Assembly (NCBI GenBank): GCA_903855995.1 | Contig: CAIOAN010000008.1 | Coordinates: forward strand, 432,922-496,921 | Source: an uncultured Opitutia bacterium | GTDB taxonomy: Bacteria; Verrucomicrobiota; Verrucomicrobiia; Opitutales; UBA953 | DNA length: 64,000 bases | Reading direction: 5' to 3' | Shown here: positions 29,013-37,608 of the stretch, piece by piece | How positions within the stretch are numbered: the stretch's first letter is position 1 | How the letters are laid out: every line of letters begins with the position of its first letter | Made by a program: the position numbers and the translations under genes | Notes under the pieces: generated by a model | The model's database searches: none | Told to the model about the DNA's origin: nothing | What the model saw: the letters and a program-made list of their open reading frames with translations, nothing else

Positions 29013-31556
29013 TCAGTAGTTACGAAAACGCACCGAAATTATCCTGAACCGCCGGCCCAACAGCCTTACCGGATGCTCGTCGGGCACCCTTTGGACAACC
29101 CATTCACACACGCAACTCGCCGCGACACCTTGGCCAGTCGCCGTTCCAATAATGCGAAAGGTATCACCTCGCACAGTGAGAATCGGAGCCCAAGCTTCCA
29201 ATAAATCCGCAGCCGCCAGCCGGAACGGAGCCCCAACGGGCACGGCCCCGACGACGCCATTGATCCGACAAGCTTCCATCGCCTGCTCGAGTAAACCTGA
29301 CACCGCGAAGTCCTTCAGCGAGGGAAAGGGATATCCGCACGCCGGCTGCAGCTCGACCATCTTCACCGCCAGCTGATGCAAGGCGGATGAATCCAGTCTC
29401 CGTACCGATTGCGCAGCCATCAAGGCGTCGTGTTCGACACCGCCCAAGGCAGCCGCCTGCGCATCGGTCACATCCACCCCTGTCAACGCACCCCATTTCG
29501 CCAAGGCGGCACCGCTCGGACGTGTAAAAAATAACCCATCGGACAGTTTTCCCGCCGGATACGGCCCGCCTGTATCTGCGGCCCAGCTACCGATTGCCCC
29601 CCGCAGAAAGGCCTCCCATGCGGCGACACTCCGACTATTCACGTTGAACGGTCCTTCGATGGACCAACGTCTCCCTGGGTCATCCGCGAACTCCCACCCC
29701 CCCAAAGTACTTAAAAAGGGATTATGCGAAACCACTCCTGACTCCGCCGACTTAAGCGGGGCGGAGCAGAAATATCCATCCAGTCGACCCAGCCAACGCC
29801 TACCCGCCCGTGGCTCCCAATGGCGTGACCATGCCGCCGAGAGATAAGGCCACAGCGGCACCTCACGCGCGTTCACGGAAGCAAACGCCGCGGACCCCTC
29901 GGCCTGATGCTTATTTGGCACCGCATCCCAGAGCAATCCAGCCAAAGGAGTGGCGTCAACGTCACTCACATCAAAAGCCGCCCGCACGGGATGATCCACC
30001 ATCCACTCGGCGGCATCCGCAGGGTCGTCAAAATCCCAACGGGTCTTCGTCAACCCTCCGACCTCTGCCCTCTCCCAGAAATCCATAGCCGTCCTCGGCT
30101 TAAGCCGGAAGCGCAGGCATGCCCGACGCTCCCCGATCACATACCCCGCGCTATCCTCGCGCGAATAATCCGCCCCCGTCGTCTGGATGCCGAAGTCCGG
30201 CAGGGAAATATTGTCAAAGGTGATAACCGGTGCGGAGGGATAATCAGCGATGGGCTTTTCCTTGTCCGGGTCACCCGCCGCCGGACGCAACCGGACAGTC
30301 ACCTTCGAGTGAAACTGCACTAATAATTCAATCCGGTCGGTGGCGAGGAAGGTCTCCGGATCGGGCCGTCGCCAACTCGCGGTGTGTGGCCGGGTGTCCA
30401 TCCGCCAGGTCATCGTGGTAAGAATCCGCGATAATCCCTGAGGCTGAGCCTCGGGTGTCGGATTAATGAAGGCGAAGCACTCCCCTCCGAGCAAACCCCG
30501 ACCCGACATACCATAAGTCAGCGGATCAGCCACCTCGGCCCAGAACCACAGTGACTTCTCGCGGGCGCCCTGGCGGATGATGCCAAAACTCTCTTGCGGA
30601 CAGTCGTCCAGATCTACGGTGAATGTACTGCCCGTCTCGCGGTTCGTCACGGTCACCGTCGGCGCACCGTCCACCTCCACCAGAAATATCCTCCCCTGTG
30701 GGCCCGCCAACATCGGCATGGTCGACGGATTCCAAAGCAGGCCGGAACCGTGATAGCGGAGCCGATGCCGGCCGTCGCTGCGGGAATTAAAAAACCCGAG
30801 GCTGAGTCGGAAATCCGCCAAGACGGGCAAGTGCGAGGCGACTTGCGTTCCGGCTTCCCATAGGAACATCGGCACCCCGCGGCACGGTTCTACTTTCAAG
30901 GCATCAGAAGCCAGCCATGTCGACCAAGCCGCCCCCCATTCGCCCGCCAGGACTTCAGGTCGGGCCAGGTCTTTGCGAAATCCTCCCGCTACCGGGTCCG
31001 TCATCAGCCCGCGCGTCTGCCAACTGATTCCTGGGCTCACATTGCGTCCGGTTTGCCAATTAAACATATCCCGATCGCCCATCTGCCATGCCAAGCGGGC
31101 CGCAGCGCTCATGGGCAAAACCGGCAAGGCCGAGGGAAGTTTTTGGCGCCCGGCCGAGGTCTTTGCCCAAGCCGAGGCACGCTCCGCAGCGCCATACGCA
31201 GCGGCCACATCGTAACCTTGCGAAAGATCCTCCACCGTCCAATTCCACGCCAAGGACCCGTCACTGAATAATCCGTCGAGGCGCACCGGCTCGCGGGAAC
31301 CTGGCGCACGAAAGACGGTCTTACCTTCTGCATCGGTTGCCGTCAGCACGGCATCCCGACCAAGGAACGCCTGCAACTCTCCGCAGGCGCGGGCCGCTGC
31401 GGAGATGGAGGCGTCGTGCAATCGATGTCGAAAAGCAACCTGCTCGAGCTGACGTAATTCGAGCATGCTGAAACACGCCGCCGTTAGCACCATCACCGCC
31501 AGCGAGGCGAAAGATATTAGCACAGCAATAAGAGCCCATCCGGTTTTACTTTTCAT
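29013..31556 (-). CDS. Large pilin-like secreted protein, Verru_Chthon cassette A-like
   Basis: An 847-residue protein that opens with a short basic stretch (MKSKTGW) and one long hydrophobic helix, then an amphipathic region (ELRQLEQVAFRHRLHDASIS, AARACGELQAFLGRD) that resembles the start of the Verru_Chthon cassette protein A family (TIGR02600), where an N..A...A...LQ...G pattern follows the pilin-like helix. The rest is a long, Trp-rich extracytoplasmic domain without a family I can name. Cassette proteins B to D, usually adjacent, are absent. It may be a type II secretion or pilus-associated surface protein. Divergent from the response regulators across 72 bp. Confidence 0.55.
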   Translation of the reverse strand: MKSKTGWALIAVLISFASLAVMVLTAACFSMLELRQLEQVAFRHRLHDASISAAARACGELQAFLGRDAVLTATDAEGKTVFRAPGSREPVRLDGLFSDGSLAWNWTVEDLSQGYDVAAAYGAAERASAWAKTSAGRQKLPSALPVLPMSAAARLAWQMGDRDMFNWQTGRNVSPGISWQTRGLMTDPVAGGFRKDLARPEVLAGEWGAAWSTWLASDALKVEPCRGVPMFLWEAGTQVASHLPVLADFRLSLGFFNSRSDGRHRLRYHGSGLLWNPSTMPMLAGPQGRIFLVEVDGAPTVTVTNRETGSTFTVDLDDCPQESFGIIRQGAREKSLWFWAEVADPLTYGMSGRGLLGGECFAFINPTPEAQPQGLSRILTTMTWRMDTRPHTASWRRPDPETFLATDRIELLVQFHSKVTVRLRPAAGDPDKEKPIADYPSAPVITFDNISLPDFGIQTTGADYSREDSAGYVIGERRACLRFRLKPRTAMDFWERAEVGGLTKTRWDFDDPADAAEWMVDHPVRAAFDVSDVDATPLAGLLWDAVPNKHQAEGSAAFASVNAREVPLWPYLSAAWSRHWEPRAGRRWLGRLDGYFCSAPLKSAESGVVSHNPFLSTLGGWEFADDPGRRWSIEGPFNVNSRSVAAWEAFLRGAIGSWAADTGGPYPAGKLSDGLFFTRPSGAALAKWGALTGVDVTDAQAAALGGVEHDALMAAQSVRRLDSSALHQLAVKMVELQPACGYPFPSLKDFAVSGLLEQAMEACRINGVVGAVPVGAPFRLAAADLLEAWAPILTVRGDTFRIIGTATGQGVAASCVCEWVVQRVPDEHPVRLLGRRFRIISVRFRNY

Positions 31557-31628
31557 GAGTGATTGCCCTCATGGTCTTTCCGTTGATTAGCACCGCACAA
31601 TTCTGGAGATACCTCATGTATCTATTCC

Positions 31629-32375
31629 ATGAAGACATCATTGCATAAAATTCGCGTTAGCCGTCCGTCTCCCGAACGCCCGCTCGCTCCGCAGCGAGAA
31701 AAAATCGCTCCCCCAGTCGCGGAGAAAAAACGCGTACTCATCATCGAAGACCAGGCGGCAATCTGCGAACTCATCGCGGAGATGATTCAGCACCAAGCAC
31801 GTTGCGTGGTCGTTGGCACGGCCTCCGAAGGCACCCAGGGCATCGAACAGGTGCTACGCCTCCGCCCCGATATCCTGATTCTGGACGTCCTCATGCCCGG
31901 CGTCGGCGGCATCGAGGTCCTCCGCCGGCTCGGTCGCAGCCTGCCTGACTGCCGCGTGCTCATCTTCTCGGCGAAGCAGGAGCCGCACATCATCCGCGCC
32001 TTGATGCAGGAAGGCGTGCATGGCTTCGTCAACAAGACCTCCCCGCTCTCCGAACTCCGCAAGGCCGTCGACGCCCTTGCCCAAGGGCTTACCTGGTTCA
32101 ACGAAGACTTCAGCCGCACCGTCCGGCAGGCCCTCGCCTCCCCCGCCCAGCACGGCGACGGGATGATCGACCTGCTCACCCCGCGCGAACGGGAAATCGC
32201 GGTCCTCATCGCCAAGAGCCATAGCAGCAAGGAGGTCGCCGGTATCCTTGATATCAGCATCAAGACGGCCGAGAACCATCGGGCTAATCTGATGCGCAAA
32301 CTGAGCGTCCGGGACGTGGCGGGGCTGGTGCGGTTCGTCGTCCGGCAGGGGCTCGTCGATCCGGCTCACGACTAA
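31629..32375 (+). CDS. NarL/FixJ-type response regulator (first of a tandem pair)
   Basis: A 248-residue regulator: a basic, proline-rich extension (1-33) precedes the receiver domain, with acidic pair E40/D41 (LIIEDQ) and phospho-acceptor Asp86 in ILILDVLMPG; a Lys near 135 in FVNKTSPL completes the site. A LuxR-type helix-turn-helix begins at LTPREREIAVLIAKS (about 177) and has KTAENHRANLMRKL as the recognition helix. No histidine kinase is adjacent. It is closely related in sequence to the next gene. Divergent from the pseudopilin gene, which may be a target. Confidence 0.9.
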   Translation: MKTSLHKIRVSRPSPERPLAPQREKIAPPVAEKKRVLIIEDQAAICELIAEMIQHQARCVVVGTASEGTQGIEQVLRLRPDILILDVLMPGVGGIEVLRRLGRSLPDCRVLIFSAKQEPHIIRALMQEGVHGFVNKTSPLSELRKAVDALAQGLTWFNEDFSRTVRQALASPAQHGDGMIDLLTPREREIAVLIAKSHSSKEVAGILDISIKTAENHRANLMRKLSVRDVAGLVRFVVRQGLVDPAHD

Positions 32376-32446
32376 TATTTAACCTAATTCGGCGGACTTT
32401 TGGTTCGCCCGCTTCCGGCCGGGGGACAGAATCTCCTTCCTGCCCC

Positions 32447-33118
32447 ATGAAGACTACTTCCCGGAAGCCGAAATCTGTCGTGGTCGTGGAAGACCAGACG
32501 GCCATCTGCGAAATGATTATTGAGATGCTCGAAGCACGCGGCATCTACCGCGTCACGGGCTCGACGGCCGACGGCCATGAAGGCCTGGCACTCGCCCGTC
32601 AGTTGAAGCCCGACATCCTGATTCTCGACATCCTCCTGCCGGGCATCAGCGGGCTCGAAGTCCTGCGACAGCTGCACGACAAGCAACCGGACCTCAAAGT
32701 CCTGGTCTTCTCGGGTAAATCCGAAAAGCAGCTCGCCCGCGGCATGCTCTCCCTGGGCGTGCGCGGCTTCGTCCCAAAAAGCGCCCGCCTCTCTGAGCTC
32801 CGCCAAGCCGTCGACGCCGTCGCAGCCGGCGACACTTGGTTCAGTGAATCCTTCCAGAAGGCCATGGCTGACGCCCTCGTCGCCCCCGAGAGCGATGTCG
32901 ACGCGAAAGGCTCCACGCTGACCGAGCGCGAAAAAGAAATCGCCGTGCTCCTCGCAAAAAGCAACTCGAGCAAGGAAGTCGCACAGAAACTCGATATCAG
33001 TGCGAAGACGGTGGAAAACCATCGGACAAATCTCATGCGTAAGCTCGGCGTCCACGATGTCGCCGGGGTCATCCGTTACGTGATCCGCCAAGGCCTCTAC
33101 GACCCGACCGAGGCTTAA
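32447..33118 (+). CDS. NarL/FixJ-type response regulator (second of a tandem pair)
   Basis: A 223-residue paralogue of the preceding regulator, lacking its long N-terminal extension. The receiver has E15/D16 (VVVVEDQ) and Asp61 in ILILDILLPG; the LuxR-type helix-turn-helix starts at LTEREKEIAVLLAKS and contains KTVENHRTNLMRKL. Block-by-block similarity with the neighbour (DQxAICEMI, KPDILILD, GVRGFVPKSARLSELR, SSKEVAQKLDIS) shows a tandem duplication. The TAA stop overlaps the convergent pseudouridine-synthase stop in the palindrome TTAA. Confidence 0.9.
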   Translation: MKTTSRKPKSVVVVEDQTAICEMIIEMLEARGIYRVTGSTADGHEGLALARQLKPDILILDILLPGISGLEVLRQLHDKQPDLKVLVFSGKSEKQLARGMLSLGVRGFVPKSARLSELRQAVDAVAAGDTWFSESFQKAMADALVAPESDVDAKGSTLTEREKEIAVLLAKSNSSKEVAQKLDISAKTVENHRTNLMRKLGVHDVAGVIRYVIRQGLYDPTEA

Positions 33119-33963
33119 AGCCGGATGCGGAGACGCGGAGAGACCGGCGTACCGGCTCCGCGACGCGGCCCCTTGGGTCCCTTGCCCTTGGGTTCTTCAT
33201 CGGAGACCAAGGCTTCCTCAAATTCCTTGGGCATCGGTGCGCTGGCCTTGAAATCGATCTTCTCCCCCTGCCAATCAAAGGAAAGATGCGTGGACTCGGC
33301 GTGTAGGAAAAGTCGCTTGAAGCCGCGGGCTGAACCGACGGTCTTATTGAAGTCGAAATCGCCGTAGGTCCGGTCGCCCAGGATCGGATGCCCGTGGGTC
33401 GAGGTCTGGACGCGCAGCTGATGCGTCCGCCCCGTGCGCGGTTCGAGTTGAATCAACGAAAGCGGCAGGCTTCCCGTGGAGGCCCGCAACCATTGGTAGA
33501 CCGTGACCGCCGGCGCACCCGCGCCCGTCTCGGAGCGCACGCCACCGCCGGGTCCCTTCGACTTCAGTAGCTGGTCTTGCCAAGTGCCCCGCGGGGAACG
33601 CAGGCCGCGACCGCGGATGAGCGCCATATATTTCTTCGAGACCTGCGAACGAGAGAACATCTTGCGCACGATCGCCGCCAGGGCTTCATCCAGGCAAAGC
33701 AGGAGCACGCCGCTGGTCGGGGAGTCCAGACGGTTTAAAAGATACACTCGACGGATACCGCCCTGGCCATCGCGCACATGAAAAGCCTCCTCCTCCAAAG
33801 AATAGTTGCCCGAGATGAGCACGGTGCCTTTCTCGGCGACTTCGCCGGGATTCGGATGCGAGAGAATCCCATCCGGCTTCTCCACCGCAATCAGGCCGCA
33901 GGCATGCGTCTCAACCACGCGCACACCGCGCCCGAAGGGAATCCAATCTGTCGCGAGAATCAT
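33115..33963 (-). CDS. RluA/RsuA-fold pseudouridine synthase
   Basis: A 282-residue RNA-modifying enzyme. The catalytic Asp80 is in LLNRLDSPTSGVLLL (the first His of the usual HRLD is Asn here), with SKKYMALI and the RTGRTHQLRVQTSTHGHPILGD block typical of the RluA family. The C-terminus ends in a basic tail (KGPKGPRRGAGTPVSPRLRI). No S4 domain is seen. Which uridine in rRNA or tRNA it modifies cannot be told. Its ATG overlaps the stop of the TonB-like gene (TGATG), so it is the last gene of the maf-hypothetical-tonB-rluA run. Confidence 0.85.
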   Translation of the reverse strand: MILATDWIPFGRGVRVVETHACGLIAVEKPDGILSHPNPGEVAEKGTVLISGNYSLEEEAFHVRDGQGGIRRVYLLNRLDSPTSGVLLLCLDEALAAIVRKMFSRSQVSKKYMALIRGRGLRSPRGTWQDQLLKSKGPGGGVRSETGAGAPAVTVYQWLRASTGSLPLSLIQLEPRTGRTHQLRVQTSTHGHPILGDRTYGDFDFNKTVGSARGFKRLFLHAESTHLSFDWQGEKIDFKASAPMPKEFEEALVSDEEPKGKGPKGPRRGAGTPVSPRLRIRL

Positions 33964-34868
33964 CAGCGGTATATGAAGTGAATCGTGACGATGTCATCCT
34001 CGCCGTACAACGCCACCATATCCGTGCGCCAAGCGTCATAAGGGGCCGGCGCCATGACGGCATCCTTGCAGGCCAGCGCCATGATACGCTGCACGTCCGA
34101 GTTCAGGATCTGTGCCTCGGTGACAGTGCCGTCGCGATGTAGTTTGAAACGAACCAAGACGGACCCCGCGGAAACCGACTGGAAACGGGAGCGTTCGATG
34201 ATATCCCACCAGGCGGACTGGATCGCCTCCATCATCCTCTGCATGTAATCGCCGTAGTTACTGAAACGAGCGCTGATCGCGACCGTGCCGGCCCGGCTTA
34301 CGCCGACCGGATTACGCAATAACAGCCCGGCCGTGCCCGCGGTCGCCATGGCCCGCGGCCGGTCAGGGTTCACAGCTTTCGGCGCTGCCTCGACGGCGGG
34401 CTTCGTCTGCGCGGCGGCCGCCGCCCCAGGCGCTGAGCCGGCGGTCTTGGGAGCCATTGCGACCGCCGGCTCCGGGGTCGGCGCGGCCGCTGAAACCTCG
34501 ATGGAGCGAGGCTTCCCCTGTGCGACCTTCACCGTTTTGGATTCCCCCGCCGATTTCGGTAGCGTGGAGCGGGTCGGCTTCTTCTCCGGTACCGGCTGGG
34601 CGGCGGTCTGATTACGCGAAGAGACCAAATCAGCCACCTTGGGCACGGCCTGATTGGCGGCGCTATTGGTCTCGGCATACCGCAGCTTTGGCGGGAGGCG
34701 GGCTTCATCGATCTTCACCGGGGCGGTCAGCACCTCGACCGGATGCAAAATAACGACCGCCTGCTTGAAGGTATTTGGCAACAACCAGATGAGCAGGAGG
34801 TGCAGGCCGAGCGACACCAGCAAGGCGAAGGCCGTGGCTCGGATATCGATGGTGTCCTCGTTCCGCAC
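33963..34868 (-). CDS. TonB/TolA-like energy transducer protein
   Basis: A 301-residue protein with one N-terminal membrane span (FALLVSLGLHLLLIWLLP, about 13-30), a long Ala/Pro/Lys-rich linker (about 60-185) and a C-terminal TonB-like domain (YGDYMQRMMEAIQSAWWDII, then GSVLVRFKLHRDGTVTEAQILN). The SALVxFxxxxDGxV-type strand is characteristic. It would span the periplasm and transmit proton-motive force or link to an outer-membrane partner; ExbB/ExbD are not nearby. It overlaps the rluA-like gene start by one base and lies 50 bp downstream of the hypothetical secreted protein. Confidence 0.72.
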   Translation of the reverse strand: MRNEDTIDIRATAFALLVSLGLHLLLIWLLPNTFKQAVVILHPVEVLTAPVKIDEARLPPKLRYAETNSAANQAVPKVADLVSSRNQTAAQPVPEKKPTRSTLPKSAGESKTVKVAQGKPRSIEVSAAAPTPEPAVAMAPKTAGSAPGAAAAAQTKPAVEAAPKAVNPDRPRAMATAGTAGLLLRNPVGVSRAGTVAISARFSNYGDYMQRMMEAIQSAWWDIIERSRFQSVSAGSVLVRFKLHRDGTVTEAQILNSDVQRIMALACKDAVMAPAPYDAWRTDMVALYGEDDIVTIHFIYR

Positions 34869-34918
34869 GCCCTGAAGTTAGGGAAGCCCTCCCCGACTTC
34901 AAGCGCAGGTCGGCGCTA

Positions 34919-35830
34919 TTATCGACCAGCGAACTCCCGGGTCAGCGCCGAGAGGGCGCTCCGACAGTCCTCCCGCGTACCGATGACGACATATAATTGA
35001 TACGAATAGTCGCCAGCTTTGATCGGCTCGGCCTGGCGGAGCCGGAAGACGCAGTTCCATTTCACGACTTTATCGTGCTCGAATTTGAACCGGCCATAAC
35101 CCACCGGGGGCTGGCCGACGGGCGGACGCGAAGGAGTGAAGACCCCCATCGCACGGGAACCGTCAGGGGTCGACAACACGACAGGGTTGCGGATCTCGCC
35201 ATTCTTCCGCGGCAACGCCACCAAGGTCGAAGTCTTGGTGTCGAATGCAAACTCGGTGCTGAAGCCCTCAGGCATATAACCCGTCAACGCCTCGAACTGC
35301 AGAATCTTGTGCGGACCATCGTCCGGCACGGTGAAGGTGACCTTATAATCGATAACGTGATCCATGCCCGGGCGACCGATGCGGACCTGCTTGGCCAGCA
35401 CGTGATCCGAGAGCAGCACGCGATTCTGGGCGGGCTGACCATGCGACTGCATGCCCGGTGCCAACCAGAAAGCCATGCGCGTACGCGTCTCGAGCACGCC
35501 GTCCTTGGCCGAGAGAAATTCGAGACGACTCGTGGACTTAGGGCCAAGTGCGTCGACGACCGAACCCGCTTCGGTCGGATTAAAGCACTCCACATGATAG
35601 ATGCCGTCGACATCGGCGTTGATCGCCGACTGCAACTGACGGCCGTGATCGTGTGAGTTGATGAACTCGACACCGTCCCACTTCACCGAATCGATGGCTC
35701 CAGCCAGGCGGCTCGTCGTGCGAATCACCAGCGGCTTGCCACCGATCGTACCAGAAATCTCCGCGTCTCCGCTGATGGACGAAGTCTGCGCGAAAGCCCA
35801 GAGCGGAAGAAGTAGCAACCAAGCCTTCAT
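34919..35830 (-). CDS. Conserved secreted protein of unknown function
   Basis: A 303-residue protein with a short signal peptide (MKAWLLLLPLWAFAQ). Notable segments are VKWDGVEFINSHDHGRQLQS near 49, CFNPTEAGS near 83, MAFWLAPG and a late VVKWNCVFRLR. The pattern of these motifs recalls a conserved family of uncharacterised secreted beta-sandwich proteins in PVC bacteria, perhaps mutarotase-like, but I cannot name a function. Its ATG overlaps the maf stop (ATGA), so it is translationally coupled to maf. Confidence 0.6.
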   Translation of the reverse strand: MKAWLLLLPLWAFAQTSSISGDAEISGTIGGKPLVIRTTSRLAGAIDSVKWDGVEFINSHDHGRQLQSAINADVDGIYHVECFNPTEAGSVVDALGPKSTSRLEFLSAKDGVLETRTRMAFWLAPGMQSHGQPAQNRVLLSDHVLAKQVRIGRPGMDHVIDYKVTFTVPDDGPHKILQFEALTGYMPEGFSTEFAFDTKTSTLVALPRKNGEIRNPVVLSTPDGSRAMGVFTPSRPPVGQPPVGYGRFKFEHDKVVKWNCVFRLRQAEPIKAGDYSYQLYVVIGTREDCRSALSALTREFAGR

Positions 35831-36447
35831 GCGATGAGCCTTTCGAGCACACCCAGTGAGGCGAGACGAGCTTTTACGAATTCGACCGGCAAGCCCATGA
35901 TCGTTGAGATTGGCTGCTGGTAATCGGCGATGATAATCTCCTTACCCTGTTGAATACCGTAGGCGCCAGCCTTGTCCAAGGTGTTCACCAAGGACTGATA
36001 ACGGGTAATATCATCCTCGGAGAGCGATTGAAAGCGGACCCATGCCGTGACATCGTGGGACTCGTCGATGCCGAGCGCCGGACAAAGGAGGCAAACGCCC
36101 GTGTGCACGGTGTGCTCGCGGCCGGACAGGCTGCGGAGCATCGCACGGGATTCGGCGAGATCGGCCGGCTTATTCAAGGCGCGGTCGCCGAGGGCCACCG
36201 TGGTGTCGGAGCCGAGGACCAGCGCCTCGGGGTGAAGACGAGAGACCGCCGCGGCCTTCAGGCGAGCGTTATGCAGGACCATCTTGGCCGGATTCGTCAT
36301 CGGATCCTCATGCTCCGTCACCGCGGCCACCACGATGCGATGCGGGATGCCCGCCTCACGCAGGAGTTCCGTGCGCCGAGGCGAAGCGGAGGCGAGGATG
36401 AGCGTGAGCGGAGACGGCACCCGGACAATCGAGCGGAATAATCCCAT
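35827..36447 (-). CDS. maf: Maf family nucleotide pyrophosphatase
   Basis: A 206-residue enzyme that hydrolyses non-canonical nucleoside triphosphates (dTTP/UTP or m7GTP classes). The P-loop-like start LILASASPRRTELLREAG, then LVLGSDTTVALGDRALNKPAD with the catalytic Asp, and REHTVHTGV are diagnostic. It begins at ATG 36447 after a short variable N-terminus. It is the first gene of a four-gene run (maf, secreted unknown, tonB-like, rluA-like). Divergent from the pectate lyase gene over 71 bp. Confidence 0.92.
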   Translation of the reverse strand: MGLFRSIVRVPSPLTLILASASPRRTELLREAGIPHRIVVAAVTEHEDPMTNPAKMVLHNARLKAAAVSRLHPEALVLGSDTTVALGDRALNKPADLAESRAMLRSLSGREHTVHTGVCLLCPALGIDESHDVTAWVRFQSLSEDDITRYQSLVNTLDKAGAYGIQQGKEIIIADYQQPISTIMGLPVEFVKARLASLGVLERLIA

Positions 36448-36518
36448 TAAGACAACCGCAACAGCCGTTACCCCTTTCTGTCGTTTACTCCGTCCGCCCC
36501 ACCCCTACCCCTTACTCC

Positions 36519-37550
36519 ATGCGCCCCGCCCTGTTCCTCCTGGCCTGCCTATGCGCTTTCGCCATGGCCGCCGAAAAGCCCGTCCACTTCCTCAAGAAGA
36601 CCGATGCCTGGTATGCCAGCACCGAAGGCCGCAAGATGGCCGACATCATCCTCTCATACCAAGCCGACGCGGGCGGCTGGCCGAAGAACATCGATACGGT
36701 AAGTGAACCTTTTATGGGTGATCGCGCCACCCTTAAGGGTACTTTTGACAACAGTGCGACGACGGACGAGCTCCGCTTCCTAGCCAGGGCCTACCAGGCG
36801 ACAAAGGATGCGCGCTACCGAGAGTCCTTCGATCGCGGCCTCGCCCATATCCTTGTGGCGCAATACCCGAACGGTGGCTGGCCCCAATATTTCCCACTCC
36901 CCAAAACCTATAATCGCCGTATCACTTTCAACGACGGCGCGATGGTCCGCCTGATGAACTTCCTCCGGGAGGTCTACACCCAGCCGCGCTACGCCTTCGT
37001 CGATGAGAAACAAAAGGTCGCCGGCCGCGAAGCTTTCGCCAAAGGCGTCGCCTGTATCCTGAAGTGCCAGATCCTCGTCGAGGGGAAGCCCACGGTCTGG
37101 TGCCAACAACACCATGAAGAAACCCTCGCCCCGGCCGGCGCGCGCACGTACGAGCTGCCTTCGTTCTGCGGTGCGGAGACGGTCGGCATCATCCGCCTCC
37201 TGATGAGCCTCGAGCACCCGTCGCCGGAAATCAAAGCCGCCGTCGAGGGTTCCGTGGCCTGGCTCAACGCCCACAAGATCACCGGCCTGCGCATCGACAA
37301 TCTCCCTGACGAGAAATCTCCGACGGGGAAGAACATCGTCGCCGTGCCCGACCCGACGGCTCCGCCGGTGTGGGCGCGCTATTACGACCTCAAGACCGGG
37401 CTACCCTACTTCTGCGACCGCGACGGCAAGCCCAAGGCGACAATCGCCGAGATTGGCTACGAAAGACGCAACGGCTACGGCTGGTACGGTTACTGGCCCG
37501 CGAGCCTCCTCGAGAAGGATTACCCCCTATGGAAAAAGGCGGGGAACTGA
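36519..37550 (+). CDS. Secreted pectate lyase, polysaccharide lyase family 10
   Basis: A 343-residue enzyme with a signal peptide over about 1-18. YASTEGRKMADIILSYQADAGGWPKN, the FDNSATTDELRFLARAYQAT block and YPNGGWPQYFP are the (alpha/alpha)3-barrel repeats of PL10; FNDGAMVRLMNFLREV and the GYERRNGYGWYGYWP end also match. It cleaves polygalacturonate by beta-elimination with calcium, so the organism can attack pectin-like uronans. The heme-domain gene of the next operon starts 58 bp downstream. Confidence 0.88.
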   Translation: MRPALFLLACLCAFAMAAEKPVHFLKKTDAWYASTEGRKMADIILSYQADAGGWPKNIDTVSEPFMGDRATLKGTFDNSATTDELRFLARAYQATKDARYRESFDRGLAHILVAQYPNGGWPQYFPLPKTYNRRITFNDGAMVRLMNFLREVYTQPRYAFVDEKQKVAGREAFAKGVACILKCQILVEGKPTVWCQQHHEETLAPAGARTYELPSFCGAETVGIIRLLMSLEHPSPEIKAAVEGSVAWLNAHKITGLRIDNLPDEKSPTGKNIVAVPDPTAPPVWARYYDLKTGLPYFCDRDGKPKATIAEIGYERRNGYGWYGYWPASLLEKDYPLWKKAGN

Positions 37551-37608
37551 GGAACCTCGGGACCGGGATTGCCCTCTGATTCATAAGGCCCTTATTAAAC
37601 CCCGCCCC

